In this document: positions 1 through 7,241 of the stretch, in pieces
Numbering within the stretch: the stretch's first letter is position 1
Layout: each line of letters opens with the position of its first letter
Assembly (NCBI GenBank): GCA_030648035.1
Contig: JAUSII010000025.1
Span: forward strand, 1-38,114
Source of the DNA: Deltaproteobacteria bacterium
Lineage (GTDB): Bacteria > UBA10199 > SPLOWO2-01-44-7
DNA: 38,114 nt
Reading direction: 5' to 3'
Program-made: the position numbers and the translations under genes
Notes under the pieces: model-generated
What the model was told of the DNA's origin: nothing
Databases searched by the model: none
Seen by the model: the letters and a program-made list of their open reading frames with translations, nothing else

Positions 1-772
1 GGACCTGGCAACTGCGGATATAGTCGGACAGATATTTTTTGGCCTCTTCCACTGCTTCAGACAACGACAAATCTTTTGCCAAACCCGCCGCAATGGAGGA
101 TGAAAACCGACATCCGGTACCCCGGGGCGAGCGGCCCGGAATTCTTTCAGAACGAAATTCTTTGATTTCTTTTCCGTCATACAACACATCGACTGCTTCC
201 CCCTGATCCAGATGCCCACCCTTCACAATGATGGCAAGCGGCCTATCAGACAAATTTCCACCGCGAGAGGCCATCACTTCATCAAAAATTTTTTTTGCCG
301 CCTCTTCCTGTGCCTTCTGGTTGTAAATGCGCGACCCGACAAATGTGGAGGCCTCCGGCAGATTGGGGGTGATGACGGTGGCCAGGGGGAGAAGTTGATG
401 ACGAAACAGGTCGAGGGCTTTTTTTTCAAGAAGCGATGTTCCACTGGAGGAGTGGAGAATCGGGTCGATCACCACTTGCGGAAATTTTTTGGCCGACAAA
501 AACCAGATGAGAGCCAGCACATTGGCATGCGAGGCGATCATCCCGATTTTCACCGCACCAATCTCTTTCCCCTCGCACGCGGCGGAGAGCTGTTGCGTGA
601 GCACATCTGCCGGTGTCGGATGAATCTGCAATACTTTCTGATCATTCTGCGCGGTGAGGGCGGTGATGGCAAAAAGTGAGGGAACGCCAAAATCCTTGAG
701 CGTTGTCAAATCGGCCTGCACTCCGGCACCACCCGAAGGATCAGAACCGGCAATGATGAGAACGTGTTTCAT
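1..772 (-). CDS. thiD: Hydroxymethylpyrimidine/phosphomethylpyrimidine kinase ThiD (3' end cut by window)
   Basis: ThiD phosphorylates HMP and then HMP-P to give the pyrimidine half of thiamine in the cytoplasm. The N-terminus reads MKHVLIIAGSDPSGGAGVQAD, the ribokinase-like opening that binds the pyrimidine. Later come VIDPIL, TPNLPEA, VKGGH and, near the end, RGTGCRFSSSIAAGLA, where GTGC carries the catalytic Cys and anion-hole glycines of the family. About 257 residues are visible and the usual length is 260-270, so only a few residues are lost past position 1. The ATG at 772 overlaps the thiE stop as ATGA, so translation is probably coupled. No long spacer precedes the pair and I see no TPP riboswitch in it. 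Confidence 0.95.
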   Translation of the reverse strand, partial: MKHVLIIAGSDPSGGAGVQADLTTLKDFGVPSLFAITALTAQNDQKVLQIHPTPADVLTQQLSAACEGKEIGAVKIGMIASHANVLALIWFLSAKKFPQVVIDPILHSSSGTSLLEKKALDLFRHQLLPLATVITPNLPEASTFVGSRIYNQKAQEEAAKKIFDEVMASRGGNLSDRPLAIIVKGGHLDQGEAVDVLYDGKEIKEFRSERIPGRSPRGTGCRFSSSIAAGLAKDLSLSEAVEEAKKYLSDYIRSCQV

Positions 773-1398
773 AAATGTTCAACAAAAAATCGTGCCTCTT
801 GTTCAATATTGGGAGAATCAGTCAACGCGGTGATCATGGCGATGGCACTCGCACCGGTCTCCATCACATTTTTAAAATTGCCGCGCGTGATGCCGCCGAT
901 GGCGACCACCGGAATAGGCACCGCCGTCACCAATTCACGCAATCGATCCAATCCCTGCACCGGATGCCCGGGCCCCTTGGTTTTAGTCGGAAAAATCGCG
1001 CCGAACGCGACATAATCAGCCCCGGCTTTTTGCGCCTCCAATGCTTCAGAAATAGAATGTGAGGAATAACCTATCAACATTTTGGCACCAACTTGTCTGC
1101 GAACCTGATCCACCGGCATATCATCGGCCCCCACGTGCACTCCATCTGCCCCCACTTCCAAAGCGATATCGACATGATCATTCATAATAAAAGTGAAATC
1201 GTATTTTTTTTTCAGAACCATAATAGCCTCGGCGAATTTTCGGACATCGGACATCGGACATCGGACATCGTCCTTCACTCTCAACTGTATCAACCGACAT
1301 CCCCCCTCCACATACGCGCGTGCGAGATCGACCGGCGTCAAATCGGGCCGGAAAGAATTATCTGCGATGGCGTAGAATCCACTGATTTTGGAAGACAT
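769..1398 (-). CDS. thiE: Thiamine-phosphate synthase ThiE
   Basis: ThiE joins HMP-PP and the thiazole phosphate to give thiamine phosphate. The 209-residue product has the TIM-barrel landmarks: QLRVKD (about 38-43) where the family has QLReKd, IMNDHVDIALEVGADGVHVG (71-90), IGYSSHS, GADYVAFGAIFPTKTK and VVAIGGI. The ATG at 1398 gives a family-length protein; the frame stays open upstream to 2268, but that stretch is antisense to the phosphatase gene and shows no ThiE similarity. No clear Shine-Dalgarno precedes the start. Residues 44-53 (DVRCPMSDVR) are encoded by four copies of a 7-bp repeat and lengthen the loop after the QLRxKD motif by about three residues compared with typical ThiE. First gene of a thiE-thiD pair, divergent from the hydrolase at 1462. 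Confidence 0.95.
   Translation of the reverse strand: MSSKISGFYAIADNSFRPDLTPVDLARAYVEGGCRLIQLRVKDDVRCPMSDVRKFAEAIMVLKKKYDFTFIMNDHVDIALEVGADGVHVGADDMPVDQVRRQVGAKMLIGYSSHSISEALEAQKAGADYVAFGAIFPTKTKGPGHPVQGLDRLRELVTAVPIPVVAIGGITRGNFKNVMETGASAIAMITALTDSPNIEQEARFFVEHL
1241..1268. repeat. Heptanucleotide tandem repeat (CGGACAT)4 inside thiE
   Basis: Four perfect head-to-tail copies of CGGACAT on the plus strand (ATGTCCG on the coding strand) lie within thiE. Twenty-one bases of such a repeat equal seven codons, so the array stays in frame while cycling through all three phases, giving DVRCPMSDVR. A three-copy array of the same heptamer occurs in mfd at 31410-31430 in the opposite orientation relative to the gene. 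Confidence 0.97.
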
Positions 1399-1423
1399 GC
1401 GATAAGCCCATACAACAATGTCT

Positions 1424-1450
1424 TTGATTTTTAAAGCCCTTTCATATAGG
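1424..1450 (+). promoter_or_regulatory. Possible promoter of the secreted hydrolase gene
   Basis: TTGATT (1424-1429) and TATAGG (1445-1450) are separated by 15 bases, shorter than the ideal 17. The -10 ends 11 bases before the ATG at 1462. The same TATAGG with a 15-base spacer precedes the DUF1054 gene, which slightly favours a real element. Weak call from consensus only. Confidence 0.35.
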
Positions 1451-1461
1451 CACCCTCGGCC

Positions 1462-3303
1462 ATGTTTTCTTTCCGAAAAATATTTTTCTTTCTCGCACTT
1501 TTGCTTCTGGCCAAACCGGCTTTCGCCATCAACGACATCTATGTTGTCCATTTGGTGCTCGATGGGGCCCGTTACGATCTGTTGAGCGAGATGACAGAGA
1601 AGGGAGAGTTGCCCAACCTGAAAGAATATTTCCTCGATCACGGGGCCACTTTCGACCATGCACTCACCGTTTTCCCCACAGTAAGCACGCCGGGTTACGT
1701 CAGTTTTGCCACAGGGTTGGGGGCAGGCAACTCCGGCATCGTTTTTCTGGAGTGGCTCGACAGGCCCGAGAGAGAAGTCGTCGGCTATCTGACCCTGGAG
1801 GGTTTGAACCGCGTCGATTCCGATTTTCTCAACTTCGCCGCCCTGCGCGATCCGGAGGAGACTGAACTCTATCCCCCTTCCACCCTTTTTGAAAAACTCA
1901 AACCCTTTCCCACAGCCGCAATTTATACCCCGTTTCGCCGCGGAGCCTCCACCATCTATCCGCAGGGACTCCCCTTCCCGCTCGCCTGGAACGGTTTCGT
2001 CACCGAAAACGCTTCGGCCATGAACGCCATGTCGATGGAGAGATTGCACGAGCTGTTTGCAAGAAATGAGAAAAAAATTCCGCGTTATACTTTCGTTGCG
2101 CTCTACGGCACCGACTACGACGGCCACAAAAAAGGGCCCCACTCCGACGAGATTCAGGGAGATCTGAAGAAATTCGATTTCTTTTTCAAACAATTCACCG
2201 ACCAACTCAAAGAGCGCGGGCTTGGGGACAAAACCTACATCATCGTCTCCAGCGATCATGGCATGCACGACACAGAGAAAAAATTCTCCCTTAGAAAAAT
2301 TCTAAATTCCATGGGCTTCAAGGGAAAACATTCAATTTATGTCGGTGATCGCGGTGTGAGCTCCACCTTTATATATATGAAGGGCGAAGAGGGCTGGAAG
2401 AATCTCCCAACATTGGAGAGGTTGAAACATTTCCCGGTCGACGGAAAAAACAAAGACCTGATTCAAACCCTTCTGGCGGACGAAGGGGTCCATTGGGTCG
2501 CCACGCGCGACGGCACAGATCGGGTGCGTATTTTTGAGGCGGGGGGAGAGGCGCTGATCACGCAAACCTCCATTGGCAACGAAAGTTATTATTCCTACAA
2601 CTACAAAGGGAGTGAGCCGTTCCATTATTCAAAAAATCCAAAACTCTCAAGTTTGCTCGATGGAAAAATGCATCCGAAGGAAGAATGGTTTCAAAAAACG
2701 GCGACGGAATATGCCCCCAACGCCATCCCGGCGCTGGCCGACCTTTTTGAAAATCCGAGAGTGGGAGATATTCTGGTCGTAACCAAAGGGCCGTGGGGAT
2801 TTCGAAAACTCAAAGAGGGAACCCACGGTTCTCTGATTGATGAAGACATGCGCATCCCCCTGTGGATCAGAGGTCCGGGAATTCCAGAAGGACATGTTTC
2901 GAGACCCGCACAGGGAGTTGACTTGTATCCGACCATTCTTTCCTGGTTTGGTTTCAAAGAGGTCGACTTCAAAAACCAGGAGGGACAAGTTCTTTTTCAA
3001 ACACCGACAGCCCGGAAAGACCCGGAGGCCAAGGCATTGGCAGACATTGAATTTACCTGTGTTGCAGGCAAACTGGGTCGACACGGCCGACTGGAAAAAG
3101 AACTGAAATGGCGCGAGGCCAAAAAAGAAAAATATAAAAATTTTCAGGTGGCCATGACCCAAAAGAAAAACAATTTGCGCGTTCCCAAAAAATTGAAAGA
3201 GAGTATGCAATGGATGCTGGCGCTCATGGAAAAACAGGAATCGACAAGAATGAAACGTCTTGAAAAATGCTTAAACTCTTCTTCGACCGTTACAGCAAAA
3301 TAG
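1462..3303 (+). CDS. Secreted alkaline-phosphatase-superfamily hydrolase (nucleotide pyrophosphatase/phosphodiesterase type)
   Basis: The 613-residue protein opens with a signal peptide (about 1-22, cleavage near AFA-IN), so it should act in the periplasm or outside the cell. The two-metal site of the alkaline phosphatase/NPP superfamily is visible: Asp34 in LVLDGAR, nucleophile Thr76 in PTVSTPGY, Asp218 and His222 in GTDYDGH, Asp265-His266 in SSDHGMHD, and His455 in EGTHGSL, followed by IPLWIRGPGIP, typical of type I phosphodiesterases. The C-terminal roughly 100 residues are Lys-rich and not recognised. Substrate is unknown: phosphodiester, pyrophosphate or phosphonate bonds are all possible. 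It overlaps the next gene by 37 bases. Confidence 0.85.
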   Translation: MFSFRKIFFFLALLLLAKPAFAINDIYVVHLVLDGARYDLLSEMTEKGELPNLKEYFLDHGATFDHALTVFPTVSTPGYVSFATGLGAGNSGIVFLEWLDRPEREVVGYLTLEGLNRVDSDFLNFAALRDPEETELYPPSTLFEKLKPFPTAAIYTPFRRGASTIYPQGLPFPLAWNGFVTENASAMNAMSMERLHELFARNEKKIPRYTFVALYGTDYDGHKKGPHSDEIQGDLKKFDFFFKQFTDQLKERGLGDKTYIIVSSDHGMHDTEKKFSLRKILNSMGFKGKHSIYVGDRGVSSTFIYMKGEEGWKNLPTLERLKHFPVDGKNKDLIQTLLADEGVHWVATRDGTDRVRIFEAGGEALITQTSIGNESYYSYNYKGSEPFHYSKNPKLSSLLDGKMHPKEEWFQKTATEYAPNAIPALADLFENPRVGDILVVTKGPWGFRKLKEGTHGSLIDEDMRIPLWIRGPGIPEGHVSRPAQGVDLYPTILSWFGFKEVDFKNQEGQVLFQTPTARKDPEAKALADIEFTCVAGKLGRHGRLEKELKWREAKKEKYKNFQVAMTQKKNNLRVPKKLKESMQWMLALMEKQESTRMKRLEKCLNSSSTVTAK

Positions 3304-3701
3304 TTTTGCTGATGGAAATTATGGGAGTGGCCTTCACACTGGCCTGGATTTACAAACTCGCCCAAAGCCCTGACCCCTCCAGACTCATATCCATCCTACT
3401 TGCCATTTACAGCGTGGAATATGTTTTGCTCCGCTTTTGCGCGAGCAGACGTTTGTATAAAAATGCAAAACGATACGAGGGCGTGGAACTCCACTTCAAG
3501 AAAGGGATGATTCCCACCTCTTACGGCATGGCGCTGGCATCCCTCCTCGGTTTTTGGACCGGCTCCACAATTCTTTTGTGGGTCATGATCTTTGTCATGG
3601 GCATTCTGTTGTATGCCAATTTCACACTCCTTTATCTGCACTGCAAAGACAAAAGCAAAACACCCGTCAATTATTACAGCAACAAAAAATTCATGTCTTA
3701 A
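3267..3701 (+). CDS. Small integral membrane protein, unrecognised
   Basis: A 144-residue protein with about four hydrophobic segments (roughly 13-31, 40-57, 85-103, 104-123) and a Lys-rich tail. I recognise no family. With the start at 3267 it overlaps the preceding hydrolase by 37 bases; starts at 3312 or 3321, just after that stop codon, are also possible, would drop the first 15-18 residues, and would leave the first hydrophobic segment nearly at the N-terminus. No strong Shine-Dalgarno helps choose. The overlap suggests co-transcription with the hydrolase. Confidence 0.6.
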   Translation: MLKLFFDRYSKIVLLMEIMGVAFTLAWIYKLAQSPDPSRLISILLAIYSVEYVLLRFCASRRLYKNAKRYEGVELHFKKGMIPTSYGMALASLLGFWTGSTILLWVMIFVMGILLYANFTLLYLHCKDKSKTPVNYYSNKKFMS

Positions 3702-3730
3702 AGACTGACGCGTTATGTTAATATGGTCTC

Positions 3731-3759
3731 TGGACAAGGCGGAAACGACAGGCTAATAT
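3731..3759 (+). promoter_or_regulatory. Predicted sigma-70-type promoter for the 40-residue ORF and PHA regulator
   Basis: TGGACA (3731-3736, 5/6 to consensus), a 17-base spacer, and TAATAT (3754-3759, 4/6). The -10 ends five bases before the ATG at 3765, so the transcript would begin at or almost at that ATG. Confidence 0.5.
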
Positions 3760-3764
3760 TTTTT

Positions 3765-3887
3765 ATGCCCAATTTTAAAGAATTCCTGAACGGTTTTGGT
3801 TGGAAGGAAGTTGTTCTGACTTTTGTCATCTGCTTCGTTATTTTTTCCGCACGCAAATCGTTTTGGAGAAGGAGGAGTTCAAAATGA
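3765..3887 (+). CDS. 40-residue single-span membrane peptide, translationally coupled to the PHA regulator
   Basis: An ORF of 40 codons plus stop. It has an N-terminal part MPNFKEFLNGFGWKE, one hydrophobic span (about 16-28, VVLTFVICFVIFS) and a basic C-terminus ARKSFWRRRSSK, which predicts an inner-membrane peptide with its basic tail in the cytoplasm. Its TGA overlaps the ATG of the next gene as ATGA, and the Shine-Dalgarno of that gene lies inside its last codons. No Shine-Dalgarno precedes its own ATG, but a promoter ends five bases upstream, which fits leaderless translation. The overall plan (short head, one span, charged tail) vaguely recalls TatA, but it lacks the Phe-Gly hinge and amphipathic helix. 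It may be a real small protein or mainly a leader that sets translation of the regulator. Confidence 0.5.
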   Translation: MPNFKEFLNGFGWKEVVLTFVICFVIFSARKSFWRRRSSK

Positions 3888-4342
3888 CCCCGAAAGAAGC
3901 CAAAGTCATCAAACGTTATCAAAACCGCAAACTCTACGACACGGAAGACAGCTGTTACGTCACGCTTGAAGACATCCGTGACATGATCAAGATGGGAGAG
4001 GATATCCGCGTCATCGACAATTCCAGCAAGGAAGATCTGACCTCGGTCACTTTTGCCCAGATTATTTTCGAGGAGGAAAAAAAACAGAAGGGACTTCTTC
4101 CGCTCAACACTTTCAAACAGATCATTGCCACCGGAGGTGAAGCCTTGAAAGATTTTGTGCAGAAATCGATCGAAAATGCCGGAACGGAAATTCAGCAGGT
4201 GCGCACCTTTGTGGACAAACATATCAAACCGGCAATGGAAGGCGTTCAAAGCATTCCCACCGTCGCCCAGGAGGTCAAACAGCTCCGGACCAAAATCGAC
4301 TCTTTGGAAGAGAAATTAAGGAAATATGAAAAATCGAAGTAG
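3884..4342 (+). CDS. Polyhydroxyalkanoate synthesis regulator (PHA accumulation regulator DNA-binding family)
   Basis: The 152-residue protein begins VIKRYQNRKLYDTEDSCYVTLEDI (about 8-31), the hallmark of the PHB/PHA accumulation regulator DNA-binding domain seen in PhaR/PhbF-type proteins. The segment VTFAQIIFEEEKK follows, and the C-terminal half is helical with a coiled coil (about 125-150). PhaR-type proteins repress phasin and PHA genes and bind PHA granules. The start at 3884 is chosen because GGAGGAG lies 7-13 bases upstream and the family begins about here; an in-frame upstream ATG at 3800 lies within the coupled small ORF. No PHA synthase or phasin is in the window. Convergent with the PilZ gene. 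Confidence 0.85.
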   Translation: MTPKEAKVIKRYQNRKLYDTEDSCYVTLEDIRDMIKMGEDIRVIDNSSKEDLTSVTFAQIIFEEEKKQKGLLPLNTFKQIIATGGEALKDFVQKSIENAGTEIQQVRTFVDKHIKPAMEGVQSIPTVAQEVKQLRTKIDSLEEKLRKYEKSK

Positions 4343-4363
4343 ATGATTTGAAAAAGTGGCGGT

Positions 4364-4699
4364 CTATTTCTGAATAAAATCGGTCAACTGTTTGAAACTG
4401 GCGGAATCCATGTCAATGAAACGGATTCCGGCTCCCCGCTTTGCCTTGCCCCTTCCTTTCGGTCCATATTCCACAAAACGGACCACCTGCCCCGTTGCCT
4501 TCAATGGACGCTTTTTGCCGGGAATAACAAACGAAAGAAAAGCCAGAGCACCCATCTTTAACGGAGGAACGTCTTCCAGAAAAACACCCCCCTCGCTGAT
4601 ATCTTTGGAATAAAGATAAATCAGCTCCTGCCCAAATTCGTCTTCAAAAACAATTTTGGAGCGCCACTTGCGGCGCAGTGTCAGACGTTTTTCATCCAT
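4364..4699 (-). CDS. PilZ-domain protein (probable c-di-GMP receptor)
   Basis: A single-domain 111-residue protein with both PilZ ligand motifs: RRKWR (residues 9-13, RxxxR) and DISEGG (33-38, [DN]xSxxG). Both are intact, so c-di-GMP binding is expected. The rest fits the PilZ beta barrel (GQVVRFVEYG, GAGIRFIDMD). Its start overlaps the stop of the upstream receiver-like gene by eight bases, so the two should be co-translated and may work together. Confidence 0.88.
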   Translation of the reverse strand: MDEKRLTLRRKWRSKIVFEDEFGQELIYLYSKDISEGGVFLEDVPPLKMGALAFLSFVIPGKKRPLKATGQVVRFVEYGPKGRGKAKRGAGIRFIDMDSASFKQLTDFIQK

Positions 4700-5063
4700 G
4701 TTTTTTTAATTTTTCCTCAAGTGTCTCGGGAAAAAACGGTTTCAACAGCAACTGGCTTCGCGGCAATTTTTTCAAATGAGACTGAATATTTTTTTCCAAC
4801 GCTCCGCACAAAAATATTTTCTGCACTGCGACCATTCCGGGCTCTTTTTGCATCCATTCCAGATGACGTTCAAAATGATTTCCAAAAGTATTTGTGTTGA
4901 TCAGAAAAAAAGGACAACCCCATTTGAAATTATGATTCTCTTTGAGCTCTTTCAGAGTCTTATAATGAAAAATGCTGAAGCCCAAGGGTTTCAAAATGGT
5001 TTTATAAACATTATGTGCCAGTATGGAACGATCTGCGATGGCGATGCGGCGTGAAACTTTCAT
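4692..5063 (-). CDS. Degenerate response-regulator receiver-like protein
   Basis: A 123-residue protein with a receiver-like order of elements: IAIADRS (7-13) in the place of the first strand and acidic pocket, FFLINTNTF (52-60) where the phospho-accepting Asp normally stands, IFLCG (83-87) as the Thr/Ser strand, and LLLKPF (105-110) with the conserved Lys-Pro. The Asp appears replaced by Asn56 and only one acidic pocket residue remains, so phosphorylation is unlikely and this would be a pseudo-receiver. It has no output domain. The adjacent PilZ gene overlaps its 3' end. Family assignment rests on pattern only. Confidence 0.6.
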   Translation of the reverse strand: MKVSRRIAIADRSILAHNVYKTILKPLGFSIFHYKTLKELKENHNFKWGCPFFLINTNTFGNHFERHLEWMQKEPGMVAVQKIFLCGALEKNIQSHLKKLPRSQLLLKPFFPETLEEKLKKHG

Positions 5064-5071
5064 GGTGTGCG

Positions 5072-5100
5072 ACTATACTCATCCGATTCTTGTTTGACAA
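5072..5100 (-). promoter_or_regulatory. Sigma-70-type promoter for the receiver-PilZ pair, leaderless
   Basis: On the minus strand: TTGTCA (5100-5095), a 17-base spacer, TATAGT (5077-5072). The -10 ends eight bases before the ATG at 5063 and no Shine-Dalgarno is present, so the mRNA would start within a base or two of the start codon. Confidence 0.7.
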
Positions 5101-5154
5101 GCGCGCTTCGCGAAGCAAGCAACCATCGCAATCAGAAAGAGACTCAAAATACCC

Positions 5155-5183
5155 TTGACTTTTTTTGGACCATTCCTTAGATT
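5155..5183 (+). promoter_or_regulatory. Sigma-70-type promoter for pal
   Basis: TTGACT (5155-5160), 17-base spacer, TAGATT (5178-5183). This leaves a leader of about 57 bases before the pal ATG, ending in the strong Shine-Dalgarno AAGGAGG. A perfect 12-bp palindrome GCTTCGCGAAGC lies upstream, at about 5105-5116, between this promoter and the divergent one. Confidence 0.65.
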
Positions 5184-5246
5184 GGTCGCTAAGCTATTTT
5201 AATCATACAGTTTTTTCACTATGCAGTTCTCACAAGGAGGCAGGAT

Positions 5247-5669
5247 ATGAAAAGCTTTAAGTGGTCCCTAGCAGTCGTAGCGCTGTGCGTGGTTGCTGTC
5301 GGATGTGCCAAACAAACCACGAAAAAAGAAACAAAGTCGGACAAGTTGCAATCGGTTTATTTTGATTTCGACGCGTCTGATATCAAGTCCGAAGCCGAGG
5401 CAAAATTAAAATCCAACGCCGACTGGCTAAGCAAAAATTCGAAGGTCAAAGCGCAAGTGCAGGGAAACTGCGATGAGCGCGGCACCAACGAATACAACAT
5501 TGCATTGGGCGATCGCAGGGCAAAATCGGCCTCGAAATATCTGACAAACCTGGGTATCGACAAGAGCCGCCTCTCCACAATCAGCTATGGCGAAGAGAAG
5601 CCGGTCTGCACAGGGCATGACGAGAGTTGCTGGTGGCAGAATCGTCGCGACGATACTGTTCAGCAATAA
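5247..5669 (+). CDS. pal: Peptidoglycan-associated lipoprotein Pal
   Basis: Pal anchors the outer membrane to peptidoglycan as part of the Tol-Pal system. The 140-residue protein has a lipoprotein signal with lipobox VAVGC (Cys20), followed by Lys-rich residues. Next is an OmpA-like domain beginning VYFDFDASDIKSEAE (about 37-52) and containing the peptidoglycan-binding stretch GNCDERGTNEYNIALGDRRA (about 73-92). It ends RRDDTVQQ where the family usually has RRAEF-like ends. Shine-Dalgarno AAGGAGG sits at about 5233-5240. A terminator directly follows and cpoB comes next; tolQRAB are not in the window, so the usual tol-pal cluster is either split or continues elsewhere. Confidence 0.93.
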   Translation: MKSFKWSLAVVALCVVAVGCAKQTTKKETKSDKLQSVYFDFDASDIKSEAEAKLKSNADWLSKNSKVKAQVQGNCDERGTNEYNIALGDRRAKSASKYLTNLGIDKSRLSTISYGEEKPVCTGHDESCWWQNRRDDTVQQ

Positions 5670-5699
5670 ATTGATTTAAAGCGACAGTTTTTTTAAAAG

Positions 5700-5737
5700 C
5701 CCCGCCATTTATCTAGAAAATAAGTGGCGGGGTTTTT
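5700..5737 (+). terminator. Intrinsic terminator between pal and cpoB
   Basis: A 13-bp stem (5700-5712 with 5720-5732, one G-U pair) with a 7-base loop is followed by TTTTT at 5733-5737. It lies 31 bases after the pal stop and 24 bases before the cpoB start, with no room for another promoter between, so it probably sets a pal:cpoB expression ratio by partial read-through. Confidence 0.9.
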
Positions 5738-5760
5738 GTTTGGCAGAAAGAAAGGATTTT

Positions 5761-6603
5761 ATGAAAAAAAATATTGCGAGCGGTCTTCTGATTTCAGCCT
5801 GTCTGATGAGCTCCTCCGGCGCATGGGCCAAAGGCGTGGACGACAGGGTGAGCGAGCTGGAAACGAAATGGTCGCAATATGAGGCGGGCAAAATTGAACA
5901 AAACGCCAGGGTGGCAGAAGCCATTGCGGCCATCGACAAGCTCCACTCCGATATTAGGGCTTTGGGTGGAGGCGGCGAGACGCAGGTCATCCAGATGAAG
6001 CAATTGAGGGATGATGTGGATCGTCACTACCGCGATCTGGAAATGCGAATGGGTGCCATCGAGAGTCAACTCAAATTGGTGCAGGACCAACTCGGTCGCG
6101 CCATTGCCAGCGTCTCTCCCAAATTGGCGCAAGAGGGAAAAGATTTTCAAAAGGGCCTCGATCACATCAAGAGTGTCGATTACGCGCAGGCCATCACCGC
6201 TTTTCAATCTTTTTTAAAACAGTATCCCAAAAGTCCCACCCGATCCGACGCCCTTTTCTGGATTGCCGAATGCCGCTATTCGATGAAGGATTATTCACAG
6301 GCGATCAAAGATTATCAAAAATTTGTGGAGCAGTTTCCCAAATCAGATCACGCCCCGCTTGCAGAATTGAAACAGGGTGATGCTTTTTTGAATCTGCAAA
6401 TGAAGGAAGAGGCCAAAGTCTTCTATAAGAAACTGATTCAGGATTTTCCAAAATCAGATGAAGCGGCCCAAGCCCGAGGCAAACTGACCTCCCTTGAAAA
6501 ATCGGGAACCGCCCCAACCGCACAACCGATGCTTCCCGTTCCGGCTCCCGAAGTGCAAATCCCCAGCGCTTCATCACCCCAAAAAGAATCGCATGATTAT
6601 TGA
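5761..6603 (+). CDS. cpoB: Tol-Pal system protein CpoB/YbgF (coiled coil plus TPR)
   Basis: A periplasmic protein that in E. coli links the Tol-Pal machine to PBP1B during septation. The 280-residue product has a signal peptide (about 1-23, ending AWAKG), an N-terminal coiled coil (about 25-110) with the typical YbgF layout, then TPR-like repeats: YAQAITAFQSFLKQYPKSP, YSQAIKDYQKFVEQFPKS and EAKVFYKKLIQDFPKSDEA, and a Pro-rich tail. The ATG at 5761 is preferred over one in frame at 5740 because AAAGGA lies five bases upstream and the signal peptide begins there. It sits just beyond the pal terminator and is convergent with the lipoprotein gene at 6620. Confidence 0.9.
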   Translation: MKKNIASGLLISACLMSSSGAWAKGVDDRVSELETKWSQYEAGKIEQNARVAEAIAAIDKLHSDIRALGGGGETQVIQMKQLRDDVDRHYRDLEMRMGAIESQLKLVQDQLGRAIASVSPKLAQEGKDFQKGLDHIKSVDYAQAITAFQSFLKQYPKSPTRSDALFWIAECRYSMKDYSQAIKDYQKFVEQFPKSDHAPLAELKQGDAFLNLQMKEEAKVFYKKLIQDFPKSDEAAQARGKLTSLEKSGTAPTAQPMLPVPAPEVQIPSASSPQKESHDY

Positions 6604-6619
6604 CAACACTTTTCAAAAT

Positions 6620-7231
6620 CTACTTCGCCTCCACCTTCGCCTGACCCGTGAGAATTTCAATTTCATTGAAGCGCTCGCTCCATTGGTAATGTTTGTCCTG
6701 TGAAACGGGAATCCAGAACGGTCGCCCGACGCCGCGCCAGGCATCGTAGACAAGACCGGTCTCCAGTGGAGCACTCCGTTTGGTGATAATGACCGCATTA
6801 TTCTCGCGCCCCAGACTCAAAAAAGATCCGCCCCAGTGTCGCTCAAAATATTTCATCGGCTGTGGTGGCAGAGCTTTTAACAACTCCGGCACCCACTGAT
6901 AGCAATATCCTTTTTTTCGCGAGCCCATTTTGATCATTACATTGTGCCATTTGGGAGAGGTGTTCATTTTAAAATCTTTGTTGGTTTCTCTGGTCTGATC
7001 GACCAGCGCCTGGGCAATCTCTCTGGCCTCTTTCTCCACTTCTTGCGATGGATAAGGCCGACTCCCGCCTGCTGGAGGCAAATCTACAAGTGCCGCTACC
7101 AAACCGGCCTTTGCTTTTTTATCCAGATCGATCTGCTGGGTCACAGTCAAATGACTTTTGGAACAGGCCATCATGCCAAAAAGCAATACGACTAAGAGAA
7201 AAGTTCCTGTTGTTTTTAACGCCAAATTCAT
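6620..7231 (-). CDS. Lipoprotein of unknown function
   Basis: The 203-residue product begins MNLALKTTGTFLLVVLLFGMMAC, a lipoprotein signal with Cys23. The mature part contains GYCYQWVPELLKAL, FERHWGGSF, NNAVIITKRSAPLETGLVYDAWRG and GRPFWIPV. The order of a Cys-containing helix start, a strand, and LVYDAW recalls papain-like folds of the NlpC/CHAP type, but the expected His before the strand reads Asn, so I do not claim peptidase activity. The start at 7231 is used because the signal peptide begins there; the open frame extends to 7285 through a repeat. Monocistronic, convergent with cpoB. Confidence 0.7.
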   Translation of the reverse strand: MNLALKTTGTFLLVVLLFGMMACSKSHLTVTQQIDLDKKAKAGLVAALVDLPPAGGSRPYPSQEVEKEAREIAQALVDQTRETNKDFKMNTSPKWHNVMIKMGSRKKGYCYQWVPELLKALPPQPMKYFERHWGGSFLSLGRENNAVIITKRSAPLETGLVYDAWRGVGRPFWIPVSQDKHYQWSERFNEIEILTGQAKVEAK

Positions 7232-7241
7232 GTTTAGCAGG

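Noticed and set aside
1399-1461. TPP riboswitch upstream of thiE
   Set aside because: The spacer is only 63 bases and lacks the CTGAGA-type core.
1399-2268. In-frame upstream extension of thiE on the minus strand
   Set aside because: It is antisense to the hydrolase gene, shows no ThiE similarity, and thiE is full length from 1398.
3765-3887. TatA/TatE homologue
   Set aside because: Single span and charged tail only; lacks the FG hinge and amphipathic helix that define TatA.
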